This document shows, piece after piece, positions 21,101 through 28,466 of a stretch of DNA of 64,000 nucleotides. A program made the position numbers and the translations under genes. Source of the DNA: Jaenimonas drosophilae (lineage: Eukaryota; Euglenozoa; Kinetoplastea; Trypanosomatida; Trypanosomatidae); NCBI GenBank assembly GCA_030849065.1, contig JASAON010001645.1, positions 1 to 64,000 on the forward strand. Reading direction: 5' to 3'. The notes under the pieces were generated by a model, which saw nothing but the letters and a program-made list of their open reading frames with translations, searched no databases and was not told the DNA's origin. The stretch's first letter is position 1; each line of letters starts with the position of its first letter.

Positions 21101-24100
21101 TCGTTCGTAGCTGGCAAATGTACCGCCTGCCCCCCACCATGAACCCCTACAAAGAGCACCTGCAGGAGCTCTGCGATCAGCTCTTCCCCGCCCTCATTCA
21201 GTTTGTGCATCTCCACGTCACCGAGTACAGCCCCTCGGTGTGGCCTAACTTGGTCGTCTCCTGCTTCAACATCTTCCAGTCATTCCTTGGCCCCTTCACC
21301 CCAACACGAACCTACGACGTCCCGCAGGACAAGCTCGACCTCCTCCGTGAGGTGCATCTCCACTTCCTCGTCTTTGCCATTGTGTGGTCCTTTGGTGCCA
21401 CAGGCGACAAGGTGAGCCGCCAGCGCTTCGACAAGTTCTTGCGTGATGAGCTGCGCCTCCGCAACGTCAACATTGAGCTCCCCGTCATTGGGTCCCTGCA
21501 GGATTATGAGTTCATTGGCGAAGAGCGCCGTTGGGTCTCATGGACGGAGCGCCTCCCCGCCTTCACTGCTCAGGTCACTCAGACGAACATGTCCGACATC
21601 ATCGTCCCCACAGCCGACGTGGCACGCTACAAGTACGTCAACCGTTTGCTGCTGGAGAACTCCTACCACACGCTGTGCTGCGGTCCTACTGGTACCGGCA
21701 AGACCGTCTTGCTGCAGCAGCTGCTCATGAGTGAGATGCCCAAGGAGTTCACCCCCATCTTCTTCACCTTTTCCGCCCGCACGAGTGCCAATCAGACGCA
21801 GGATCTCATCTTCTCCAAGTTCGAGGTCCGCCGACGTGCCTCTCCGCAGATTTGGGGTGCCCCGGTCAACAAGAAGTTCGTTATCCTCATTGACGACATG
21901 AACATGCCTCTGAAGGAGCAGTATGGGGCACAACCACCCATTGAGATTCTGCGCCAGTACATGGACTACCGTGGTTGGTATGATCGTCGCACACGTGAGT
22001 TCTTCAACATTGTTGATACCATCTACGTGGGTGCCATGGGACCTCCTGGCGGTGGCCGCAACTTCATCAGCAACCGCTTTCTCCGCCACTTCAACCAAAT
22101 CGCCTTCCCCGACGTGGACGACGACAGCATGCGCCGCATCTACACCTCCATCCTTGACAGCTACTTCGCCCCCTTTGGGGAGGAGATCCGAGGAAAGCTC
22201 CTCTCCGTCGTCACCGCCTCCATTGAAGTCTTCAACACCGTGATCAAGGAGCTCCGCCCGACCCCGGCCAGGCCGCACTATCTCTTCAATCTTCGAGACA
22301 TGTCGCAGGTGATGGGCGGCGTGGTGAATGCCACCCCGCAGAACACCACCACTGTGTCTTCCCTCATTCGTTTGTGGATTCATGAGGAGATGCGTACCTT
22401 CCGCGATCGTCTCACCAACACTAAGGATCGTGATTGGTTCGATAAGCTGATTGCCAAGCAGGTGCAGAAGCAGTTCAAGCTCACCATTGAGGAGGTGCTT
22501 CCGCCCAATGACGATGGTACGACGACGGAGTTGATGTTTGTGGACTTCGCCGCGGGCCGCAACGGACAGAGGACCTACGAGCAAGTGACCGACTTTGATC
22601 AGCTCGTCAAGACGTTGGAAGGCCAGCTGGAGGAGCACAACCACTTCACCACGACGAACAAGCTCAACATCGTCATGTTCTCGGATGCCGTGCAGCACAT
22701 TTGCCGCATTGCCCGTGTCATTCGCAAGCCAAACGGCCACGTTCTGCTGCTCGGTGTGGGTGGTTCCGGACGTCAGTCGCTGTCCCGCCTTGCCGCTCAT
22801 CTCAACGAGTGTGAGCTGAACCAGGTGGAGATCTCCAAGGGCTACACCACCAACGCCTGGCGCGAGGACATCAAGACGATGCTCAAGAAGGTCTCCTTCA
22901 GTCACAAGCAACTCCTCTTCCTCTTCACCGACACACAAATCGTCCACGAATCCATGCTAGAGGACGTCAACAACCTCCTGAACTCGGGTGAGGTGCCCAA
23001 TCTCTTCCTCGGCCAGGAGTTCGACGACCTCCTCAACAGCATGAAGCCCATGTGTATTGCCGAGAACGTGCCCCTGGACAAGGTCAGCGTCTATGCCCGC
23101 TTCGTTCGTGCCTGCCGCACCAACCTGCACATCAGCCTCTGCATGTCTCCACTCGGGGAGACCTTCCGCAACCGACTTCGCATGTTCCCTGCCTTGGTGA
23201 ACTGCTGCACGATTGACTGGTTCTCCGCCTGGCCGATGCAGGCTCTGCAGAGTGTGGCCCACAGCTTCTTTGCGAAGCTCTCCATGTTGAAGGGGGCCAG
23301 GGACGTTGATGTCTGCACGGCGGTCTGTGTCAAGATCCACACCAGCGTGGAGGAGATCTCCGTCCGCTTCCTGGAAGAAACACGCCGACACAACTACGTC
23401 ACCCCCACCTCATTCTTGGAGGTGCTGCAGACCTTCACCAACCTCCTCAAGTCACAGACGGAGGCCAACCATTCAACGAAGCATCGTCTCATCAATGGTT
23501 TGGCGAAGTTGAGGGAGACGGAGGAGTCCGTGGCGGGTTTGCAACAGACCTTGGCACAGAGTCAGCCCATCTTGCTGGAGAAGAGTGAGTCCATCAAGAG
23601 TTTGGTGCAGGAGATGGAGAAGCAGACGGCCTCGGCGGAGGTGACGAAGCGTGAGGCGCAGAAGGAGCGAGAGGCGGTGTCGGAGATGCAGGCGCAGTGT
23701 GCCACCATTGAGGAGGAGGCCAAGGCACAGCTCGACGAGGCGCTGCCCGAGTTGGACCGTGCGTTGGAGAGCTTAAAGAACCTCAAGTCCACGCAAATCA
23801 CAGAAGTGGCTGGCTACAAGGCCCCCACTTCCGGCGTGGTCAAGACCATGAAGGGTATCTGCATCATGTTCCAAATCAAGCCACCCATGCGCGCCGCCAA
23901 TCCTGGCGAAGAGAAGAAGGCAGACTACTGGGCAGCGGCCAAGGAACAGCTCCTGAACAACCCCAACGCCCTAATTCAGAAGCTCCTCAACTACGACAAG
24001 GAGCACATCTCTGAAAAGCTCATCCAGGCTATTATGCCACTCGTCTCCTCGGAGGACTTCACACCACAGAAGATTGCTGTCTCGAGTCAGGCTTGTGCGG

Positions 24101-27100
24101 CCATGTGTCAGTGGACCCACGCCATGGTTCGTTTCCACGAGGTGAACAAGAAGGTGGAGCCCCTTCGCCAAAAGCTGGCGGTGGCGCAGGCCGCCAACAG
24201 TGAGGCGCAGCAGAAGCTCGCCAATGCCGAGGCCCGACTGGCGGAGGTAGCGCAGCTCCTGGCTGACATGCAGGCCAAGAAGGAGAGTGCCGAGGAGGAG
24301 ATGCGGGAGCTGGAGAAGACGGTGGCGAAGACGGAGCTCAAGCTCGAGCGCGCCGCCATGCTCATTGCTGGTTTGGCTGGCGAGAAGAAGAACTGGCTCT
24401 CCACGATTGACGAGCTGACTGAGAAGGAGAAGTACCTCATGGGCGATATGCTGGCCGCTGCCGGCCAGATTGCCTACTGCGGGCCCTTCACCTCCATGTA
24501 CCGCAAGGAGCTACTTGTCACTTGGGAGAAGGAGCTCACCCATCACAACATCCTTCATAGTGAGCACCTGTCCGTGTACCACACCCTGCAGGATGCTGTA
24601 CAAACGCGTGAGTGGGGTTTGAATGGTCTGCCCATGGATGCCCTCTCCGTGGAGAATGCCCTCTTCATGACCAACGCTCGGCGATGGCCACTCATGATTG
24701 ATCCCCAGACCCAAGCCAACAAGTGGATTCGCCAAACCTACCAGGACTCCCTCGAAGTCCTCAAGCCCAGTCAGAAGGATCTCATCAAGCGCATTGAGTA
24801 CTGCATCCGAGCTGGTCGGCCCGTGTTGCTGGAGAATGTCAGCGACAGCATCGACGCTAGCCTCAATCCTCTGCTCGGCAAGCAGACGTTTGTGCAAGGA
24901 GGGACGGAGATGATTCGAATCTCAGATACAGCGATTCCATGGAACCCCAAGTTCAAGTTCTTCGTCACAACCAAGTGGCCCAACCCACACTACATCCCCG
25001 AAGTGATGGTGCGAGTGACGCTGCTGAACTTCTTCATCACCCCACAAGGTCTGGAGGATCAGCTGCTCGGTGTGGTGGTCGGCCAGGAGCGAAAGGAGCT
25101 GGAAATGAAGCGTAGCGACCTCATTCAGAAGAATGCCAGCATGAAGGCCGATTTAGCCAACATCCAGAAGACCATTCTTCGGAAACTGGAGGAGGTGGAG
25201 GGAGATATTCTGGATGATGTGGAGCTCATTGCCTACCTCAACGAGTCCAAGGAGAAGACGGTGGAGATCACGGCCAAGGTGGCCGAGGCTGAGGAGGCCG
25301 AGGTGGAGATCAACGCGAGCCGTGAGGAGTACCGACCCATTGCCCGCCACTCTTCCTGCCTGTACTTCTGCTGTTCCACCTTGTCCAACGTTGATCCCAT
25401 GTATCAGTACTCCCTCCAGTGGTTCGTGCAGCTCTTTATGGTGGGCATTGAGCAGGCGACGCGGTCAGAGGACTTGCAGGAGCGTCTCACCAACCTGCAG
25501 GACTACTTCACCTATAGCTTCTACCAGAACATCAGTCGCTCTCTCTTTGAGATGCACAAGATGATGTTCTCCTTCTTCTTGTGCATTCGCATCATGCAGC
25601 AGGATGATCTCATCGACGATGATGAGTTCCGCTTCCTCCTGCAAGGACCCTCCATGATGGAGAAGGCGGTGGACAACCCAGACGATACATGGCTGACGGC
25701 GACGACGTGGAGTGAGCTGTGCTACCTGGACTCCAAGTTCAAGGCCTTCCACGGCTTCCGTGATCACCTCCTCGCCAACCTGGACTACTACCGCAACATC
25801 TTCATGTCCACCATGGCGCACCGTGAGCCGCTGCATGGTGAGTGGGGCGACAAGCTCACCCCGATGCAGCGCATGATGTTCATGCGTTGTCTACGTGCGG
25901 ATAAGCTCATGGAGGCCATTCAGGACTTCGTCACCAACCAACTAGGAGAGCGCTTCATTCGTCCACCCCCTTTCGATCTCCTCACCTCCTTCAAGGATGC
26001 CACCCCAACGACCCCGCTCATCTTTATTCTGTCGCAGGGTGCCGATCCCTACGAAGACTGGAAGAAGTTCGCCGAGACCCAGCACATGAGTCGCAAGCTC
26101 TACGATATCTCCCTTGGACAGGGTCAAGGTCCTCGTGCGGAGCGCATGCTGCAGGACGGCATGGAGCATGGTGCGTGGGTTCTCCTTCAGAACTGCCACC
26201 TTGCTACCTCGTGGATGCCCACCTTGGAGCGTCTGGTCGAGGCCATGACCGTTGGCATCCACCCTAGCTTCCGTTTGTGGCTGACGTCCATGCCCAGCCC
26301 TCACTTCCCGGTTGCGGTGCTGCAGAACGGCGTGAAGATGACCAACGAGCCCCCGAAGGGCATGCAGGCCAACGTCACCCGCTCTATCCTCAGCTGCTCC
26401 AACGACTACCTAGAGACATGCAAGAAGCCACAAGATTTCAAGAAGTTGTTCTTCTCCCTGAGCTTCTTCCACGCACTCATTCAGGAACGCCGTAAGTTCG
26501 GCCCCCTAGGCTGGAACATCCCATACGAGTACACCTCCGGTGACTTGGGCTGCTGCATTGCGCAGGTGAAGATGTTTCTGGACAAGTACTCCGAGGTGCC
26601 CTACAAGGTCATCCGCGAGCTTAGCGGCAACATTCACTACGGCGGTCGTGTGACAGATGATTGGGATCGTCGAACCCTCACCACCATTCTGGAGCTCTTT
26701 GTCTGCCCAGAGGTGATGGAGGACGACTACCGCTTCTCCTCCCTGGCCGAGTACTACTCCATCCCACCCACGAATCAGCAGGGCTACCTCGATCATGTTG
26801 CATCGTGGTCCATCAACACCCACCCCGAGGCATTTGGACTCCACGAGAATGCAGACATCACCTGCGCCCGTAGTGAGATATTTGACACCCTGGCCGCCAT
26901 TGTCCTCCTGCAAGGAGAGAGCTCCGCCAAGGGTGCGGCGGCCAAGTCGCCAGATGAGGTTGTGTCTGAGTTGGCCGAGCTGATTAATCAGCGCATCGCC
27001 GCCCCCTTTGACATTGACAAGTTCCGTAAGAAGTACCCCACCAAGTACGAAGACTCCATGAACACGGTGTTGGTGCAGGAGGCTATTCGCTTCAACAAGC

Positions 27101-27798
27101 TCACGACACTGGTTCACCGCAACCTTGAAAGCCTTCCCCTCGCCATCAAGGGCGAGGTGGTGATGAGCAAGGAGCTTGAGGAGATGCACCGCTCCATCTA
27201 CAACAACCAGGTTCCTGTGCTGTGGGCGGAGCGGGCGTACCCTAGTCTGAAGTCCCTGGCTTCATGGGTGGATGATTTGGTGCTCCGCCTAGCCATGATT
27301 CAGACCTGGTACGAGCAAGGTCATCCGAAGGCCTACTGGATTTCCGGCTTCTTCTTCCCGCAGGCCTTCCTGACGGGTATTCTCCAGAACTTTGCACGAC
27401 GCATGCAGATCTCCATCGACACCATCAGCTACGACTTCGAGTGGCTTCAGATGGATCCACGTGGGGTGACTGCCCCTGCAGAGATTGGCTGCTACATTCA
27501 TGGCATGTTTATTGAAGGTGCACGCATTGACCCAACGACGCTGCAGTTGGCTGAGTCGAAGCCGAAGGTCCTCTTCGAGCCGACGCCCATGTTGTGGCTG
27601 AAGCCCGTCATTGACCGCAAGAAGCCAACCAAGGGCATCTACGAGTGCCCGCTGTACAAGACGGTGCGCCGTGCAGGAACCCTCAGTACGACAGGACACT
27701 CGACCAACTACGTACTGTGCGCAGAGATTCCTACGACGGAGGACCCGAAGCACTGGATCAAGCGGGGTGTGGCCATGGTGAGTGCACTCAGCACGTAG
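15184..27798 (+). CDS. Axonemal inner-arm dynein heavy chain (DNAH1/3/7/12-like)
   Basis: 4204 residues, intact and full length. It has a charged N-terminal helix, the long tail, and a linker. AAA1 has Walker A GPAGTGKT at 1537-1544 and Walker B CFDEFNRID near 1587-1595. AAA2 has GPTMGGKS (1818-1825), AAA3 GPTGTGKT (2167-2174) and AAA4 GVGGSGRQS (2524-2532). Stalk coiled coils lie at about 2795-2872 and 2999-3066 and flank the microtubule-binding domain, which starts at the STQITEVAGYKAP boundary. AAA5/6 and the C-terminal domain follow, ending with ECPLYKTVRRAGTLSTTGHSTN near 4155-4175. Sequence style and C-terminus fit single-headed inner-arm dyneins that shape flagellar bending. The exact orthologue (DNAH1 versus DNAH3/7/12 group) needs a tree. 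The nearest acceptor AG is 15150-15151. Confidence 0.93.
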   Translation: MSISIEELIAVRRAQRLQKADEQKKEAEEKKERGIGQSPGHSARGDEVPSWLQEEAARPVSVAESVGQTLASASAMKVESSHHTSAAGSVSGRKRRLPGSIRVDLEPKTMAPSGHVRGELSRDEIVHRKRTRLDGLPSLESVLESRGVPADGVLPSTEVGVYYSLLPLEAFDDWEFEELLPTDWMARATPDKNPYGGLQCRAFHSSSNNGRGQWETGRVVDWDTSTNQLTVELVELVPKPEITLPLPTRKTLHLPRVYVCFEAENVLNFATRFTTAYRRRKLAESILRAELFVESIPLDEFQTIDPVVLTRIKDIALSTPVLIEGESNLDVQYIVEEIRADYSRTMNMDLFRQTTKDGGLMQLVGNVMLPPSRPAPPVPLFGIDPARSAAFADIVSSFQRTSFLATNPTVGFLLRSIRAINSALMSHQVFLLATDVEAHRPLSLMSFDDAESSAARESVSYLREKWSTPIFEATKDALSTFTHKEEVHLQFRNDEEYANTKTQRFLGSINREMQDALHHVLKGGLEAFTRFIEDCGNFHITIHSMKEVEMVVGEHPPPDTPFGFDERVTKHLLRKAPYSVPPLIKVSLVDEAPKDKSTDPAAQVDAELLGEGEEAKVYMPIQFSSTTTNIRTAIYTILKRCLSTHGEIRSVERRIFEFLYDPTTALIDTVSSEDPFVLSCLARIDAVLDRVTNIMNEYLATYKQYEDIVVLDPKTYLEEFNEKFARTKGVDVEVQRHLRRQEALLQDIPAYVDLGFVRVDCVDLRRHLSTKCASLATQVLNTMAMRAVKKEDEIDEAFTTIHETLVKPTDTPEEVVATKDFIKTIPEQVFDLRVIIQEIREIHELLDLFRRGLSEEEFNKKWRAVGWPSQLDDAINQRLQELEETKRAIVASMSRSQEIFEKEVERMQALVEGYHQHNLLSRLEEISTDVRSMLDKIQKLRDQANTFNTHESLFNLEKTDYSSAHQLTQDFEPYASLWMTVSDWAAANDEWYAAVFTDIDADAMEQRVNDDLRVMNKCTRDSRLTAELVCIAEQTRDKIEQFKQLVPTIKYLRTEGMKDRHWDQLSKEAGKEIHPGGTLNELRDVTKMRLRDNSDALMKISEIAAREYQIEVSLANMKALWVDMRLKVKSYKETGSYVVSKDVIDDTQEKLDDQMLVTQSLTFSPFKKIFEDEIVEWEASLKLVQDVLDEWLTCQKSWLYLEPIFQSEDISRQLPQEYKRFQQVNKNWKFLSNKAHEVDLTMPFCKTTENCLELLKENNATLEVVEHGLNQYLENKRASFARFYFLSDDELLTILSEARDPQKIQPQFRKLFENIASIDMREPDNEMFGMYSHMKEYIPFTQTVLPRKYVENWLTEIEHMMKLSIRSQLDKGVKDVVEMSKKEFILQSPGQVAIAVNQIIWTNECEESLRQHGSLAPYVPKAKENLMVLVEAVRQPLSNLQRMNLSGMITVEVHARDIVEKLAEDMVDNIFAFEWISQLRSYWENNDCYLRQVEAQFRYGGEYLGNTTRLVITPLTDRIYLTLTGAMHMFLGGAPAGPAGTGKTETVKDLAKAVAKQCVVFNCQEGMTYASMGKFFKGLAQAGAWACFDEFNRIDVEVLSVVAQQVSSLQEAARSKQYRIPFEGTEIVVDPSYSVFITMNPGYAGRTELPDNLKVLFRPVACMVPDYAMIAEIRLFSFGYSDSRKLAQKMVATFRLSSEQLSSQDHYDFGMRAVNTVISAAGLMKREYPDEAEDVLLLRALRDSNAPKFLEEDLILFDGIISDLFPGVRLTPSDYGDFLRTLEEKSAEFHLQPTSMFLKKCVQLYEMSVLRHGQMSVGPTMGGKSSATRVLQAAMTKLRKELHIERFAEVRTYSLNPKAITMAQLYGGFDDATGEWRDGIIGELFRIAARETSDMRQWIIFDGPVDALWIESMNTVLDDNKKLCLISGEIIAMTPYMNCWFEVEDLAVASPATVSRAGMIYLEPNTCIGVTNFVRSWQMYRLPPTMNPYKEHLQELCDQLFPALIQFVHLHVTEYSPSVWPNLVVSCFNIFQSFLGPFTPTRTYDVPQDKLDLLREVHLHFLVFAIVWSFGATGDKVSRQRFDKFLRDELRLRNVNIELPVIGSLQDYEFIGEERRWVSWTERLPAFTAQVTQTNMSDIIVPTADVARYKYVNRLLLENSYHTLCCGPTGTGKTVLLQQLLMSEMPKEFTPIFFTFSARTSANQTQDLIFSKFEVRRRASPQIWGAPVNKKFVILIDDMNMPLKEQYGAQPPIEILRQYMDYRGWYDRRTREFFNIVDTIYVGAMGPPGGGRNFISNRFLRHFNQIAFPDVDDDSMRRIYTSILDSYFAPFGEEIRGKLLSVVTASIEVFNTVIKELRPTPARPHYLFNLRDMSQVMGGVVNATPQNTTTVSSLIRLWIHEEMRTFRDRLTNTKDRDWFDKLIAKQVQKQFKLTIEEVLPPNDDGTTTELMFVDFAAGRNGQRTYEQVTDFDQLVKTLEGQLEEHNHFTTTNKLNIVMFSDAVQHICRIARVIRKPNGHVLLLGVGGSGRQSLSRLAAHLNECELNQVEISKGYTTNAWREDIKTMLKKVSFSHKQLLFLFTDTQIVHESMLEDVNNLLNSGEVPNLFLGQEFDDLLNSMKPMCIAENVPLDKVSVYARFVRACRTNLHISLCMSPLGETFRNRLRMFPALVNCCTIDWFSAWPMQALQSVAHSFFAKLSMLKGARDVDVCTAVCVKIHTSVEEISVRFLEETRRHNYVTPTSFLEVLQTFTNLLKSQTEANHSTKHRLINGLAKLRETEESVAGLQQTLAQSQPILLEKSESIKSLVQEMEKQTASAEVTKREAQKEREAVSEMQAQCATIEEEAKAQLDEALPELDRALESLKNLKSTQITEVAGYKAPTSGVVKTMKGICIMFQIKPPMRAANPGEEKKADYWAAAKEQLLNNPNALIQKLLNYDKEHISEKLIQAIMPLVSSEDFTPQKIAVSSQACAAMCQWTHAMVRFHEVNKKVEPLRQKLAVAQAANSEAQQKLANAEARLAEVAQLLADMQAKKESAEEEMRELEKTVAKTELKLERAAMLIAGLAGEKKNWLSTIDELTEKEKYLMGDMLAAAGQIAYCGPFTSMYRKELLVTWEKELTHHNILHSEHLSVYHTLQDAVQTREWGLNGLPMDALSVENALFMTNARRWPLMIDPQTQANKWIRQTYQDSLEVLKPSQKDLIKRIEYCIRAGRPVLLENVSDSIDASLNPLLGKQTFVQGGTEMIRISDTAIPWNPKFKFFVTTKWPNPHYIPEVMVRVTLLNFFITPQGLEDQLLGVVVGQERKELEMKRSDLIQKNASMKADLANIQKTILRKLEEVEGDILDDVELIAYLNESKEKTVEITAKVAEAEEAEVEINASREEYRPIARHSSCLYFCCSTLSNVDPMYQYSLQWFVQLFMVGIEQATRSEDLQERLTNLQDYFTYSFYQNISRSLFEMHKMMFSFFLCIRIMQQDDLIDDDEFRFLLQGPSMMEKAVDNPDDTWLTATTWSELCYLDSKFKAFHGFRDHLLANLDYYRNIFMSTMAHREPLHGEWGDKLTPMQRMMFMRCLRADKLMEAIQDFVTNQLGERFIRPPPFDLLTSFKDATPTTPLIFILSQGADPYEDWKKFAETQHMSRKLYDISLGQGQGPRAERMLQDGMEHGAWVLLQNCHLATSWMPTLERLVEAMTVGIHPSFRLWLTSMPSPHFPVAVLQNGVKMTNEPPKGMQANVTRSILSCSNDYLETCKKPQDFKKLFFSLSFFHALIQERRKFGPLGWNIPYEYTSGDLGCCIAQVKMFLDKYSEVPYKVIRELSGNIHYGGRVTDDWDRRTLTTILELFVCPEVMEDDYRFSSLAEYYSIPPTNQQGYLDHVASWSINTHPEAFGLHENADITCARSEIFDTLAAIVLLQGESSAKGAAAKSPDEVVSELAELINQRIAAPFDIDKFRKKYPTKYEDSMNTVLVQEAIRFNKLTTLVHRNLESLPLAIKGEVVMSKELEEMHRSIYNNQVPVLWAERAYPSLKSLASWVDDLVLRLAMIQTWYEQGHPKAYWISGFFFPQAFLTGILQNFARRMQISIDTISYDFEWLQMDPRGVTAPAEIGCYIHGMFIEGARIDPTTLQLAESKPKVLFEPTPMLWLKPVIDRKKPTKGIYECPLYKTVRRAGTLSTTGHSTNYVLCAEIPTTEDPKHWIKRGVAMVSALST

Positions 27799-27800
27799 TA

Positions 27801-27831
27801 CCTTGACCATATGCACGCATATGGCTTGAAG
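27801..27831 (+). repeat. Inverted repeat/hairpin just after the dynein stop
   Basis: CCATATG at 27807-27813 pairs perfectly with CATATGG at 27818-27824 around a four-base CACG loop. An outer CCTT/AAGG pair (27801-27804 with 27828-27831) extends the structure. It starts two bases after the dynein stop codon, so it lies in the 3' UTR. A role in mRNA stability or translation is possible but only inferred. Confidence 0.55.
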
Positions 27832-28090
27832 GACAGAAGGATTCTTGGTTGGATGAATGGATGATAATTTTTTTTTGGTTGATTGACGTGTGATTGCGAT
27901 TGTTGCGTTGAGTCGTCTGGGTGTACAGTTTCGATGAATTGATGGACCAACTATTTTGTGCTGCGGATATAGATAGAAGCGTCGGCTTCTTCATCACGAA
28001 GGCGGCTTCCGCTGTGCTGAGTGGACGGCGCCTGATGTATGTGGAAGAAGGGTTGCCGATATTATGTAAGTTAGTGATTCGGGACGCACG

Positions 28091-28134
28091 CACGCACTAA
28101 GCGCCCACCTGTGCTTAGGTGGGACGCCTGCGTG
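28091..28134 (+). repeat. Extended GC-rich hairpin in dynein 3' flank
   Basis: The inner stem is GCGCCCACCT (28101-28110) against AGGTGGGACGC (28117-28127), ten base pairs with one bulged A around the loop GTGCTT. An outer stem is CACGCA (28091-28096) against TGCGTG (28129-28134). The fold could be a structured 3' UTR element or part of a small RNA; no snoRNA box motif was recognised. Confidence 0.5.
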
Positions 28135-28381
28135 GGCCTACAGAACTTCTTCCTTTTTTCTCTCTTTTTGTTATGATGATTATGTTTCCCCGTTGTTCCT
28201 CAACATACCACAAACACTCTATGTGCGCATGCAAAGGCCAAGGTTCCTCCAGGACACACGTGTGGAGATGACTGTACTCTTCCTCAAATTCTCTTTTTCC
28301 TTCTTCTGATGATGTTGGCTCTCTTGCCATAGGTGCCGTGGTGCTTTGGGCTCTGTGGGCTTCGCATTAGGTACCACTCAC

Positions 28382-28408
28382 CTTTGTTTCGTTTTTTTTG
28401 TTTTTTAG
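28382..28408 (+). promoter_or_regulatory. Putative trans-splice acceptor of the four-helix membrane protein gene
   Basis: A nearly pure T tract ends in AG at 28407-28408. The tract lies inside an open TTG-initiated extension of the downstream frame, so it argues for ATG 28467 as the true start. Seen in sequence; function inferred. Confidence 0.6.
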
Positions 28409-28466
28409 GAATCGTTCACGTCAAGCGCGTGATATATCCTTCTTCTTAGTACGCCACCCAGAAAAA

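Larger units (their letters stand above)
27799..28466 (+). other. Intergenic interval with strong hairpins
   Basis: About 670 nt with no supported gene. It contains two striking inverted repeats, listed separately (27801-27831 and 28091-28134). A T-rich tract ends in AG at 28407-28408, the probable trans-splice acceptor for the membrane-protein gene. The 5' half should be the dynein 3' UTR. Confidence 0.5.

Noticed and set aside
28091..28134. Bacterial-type intrinsic terminator
   Set aside because: No T run follows the stem, and the organism is eukaryotic by all other evidence.
28398..28466. TTG-led N-terminal extension of the four-helix membrane protein
   Set aside because: It runs across the T tract and acceptor AG at 28407-28408, so this part would not be in the mature mRNA.
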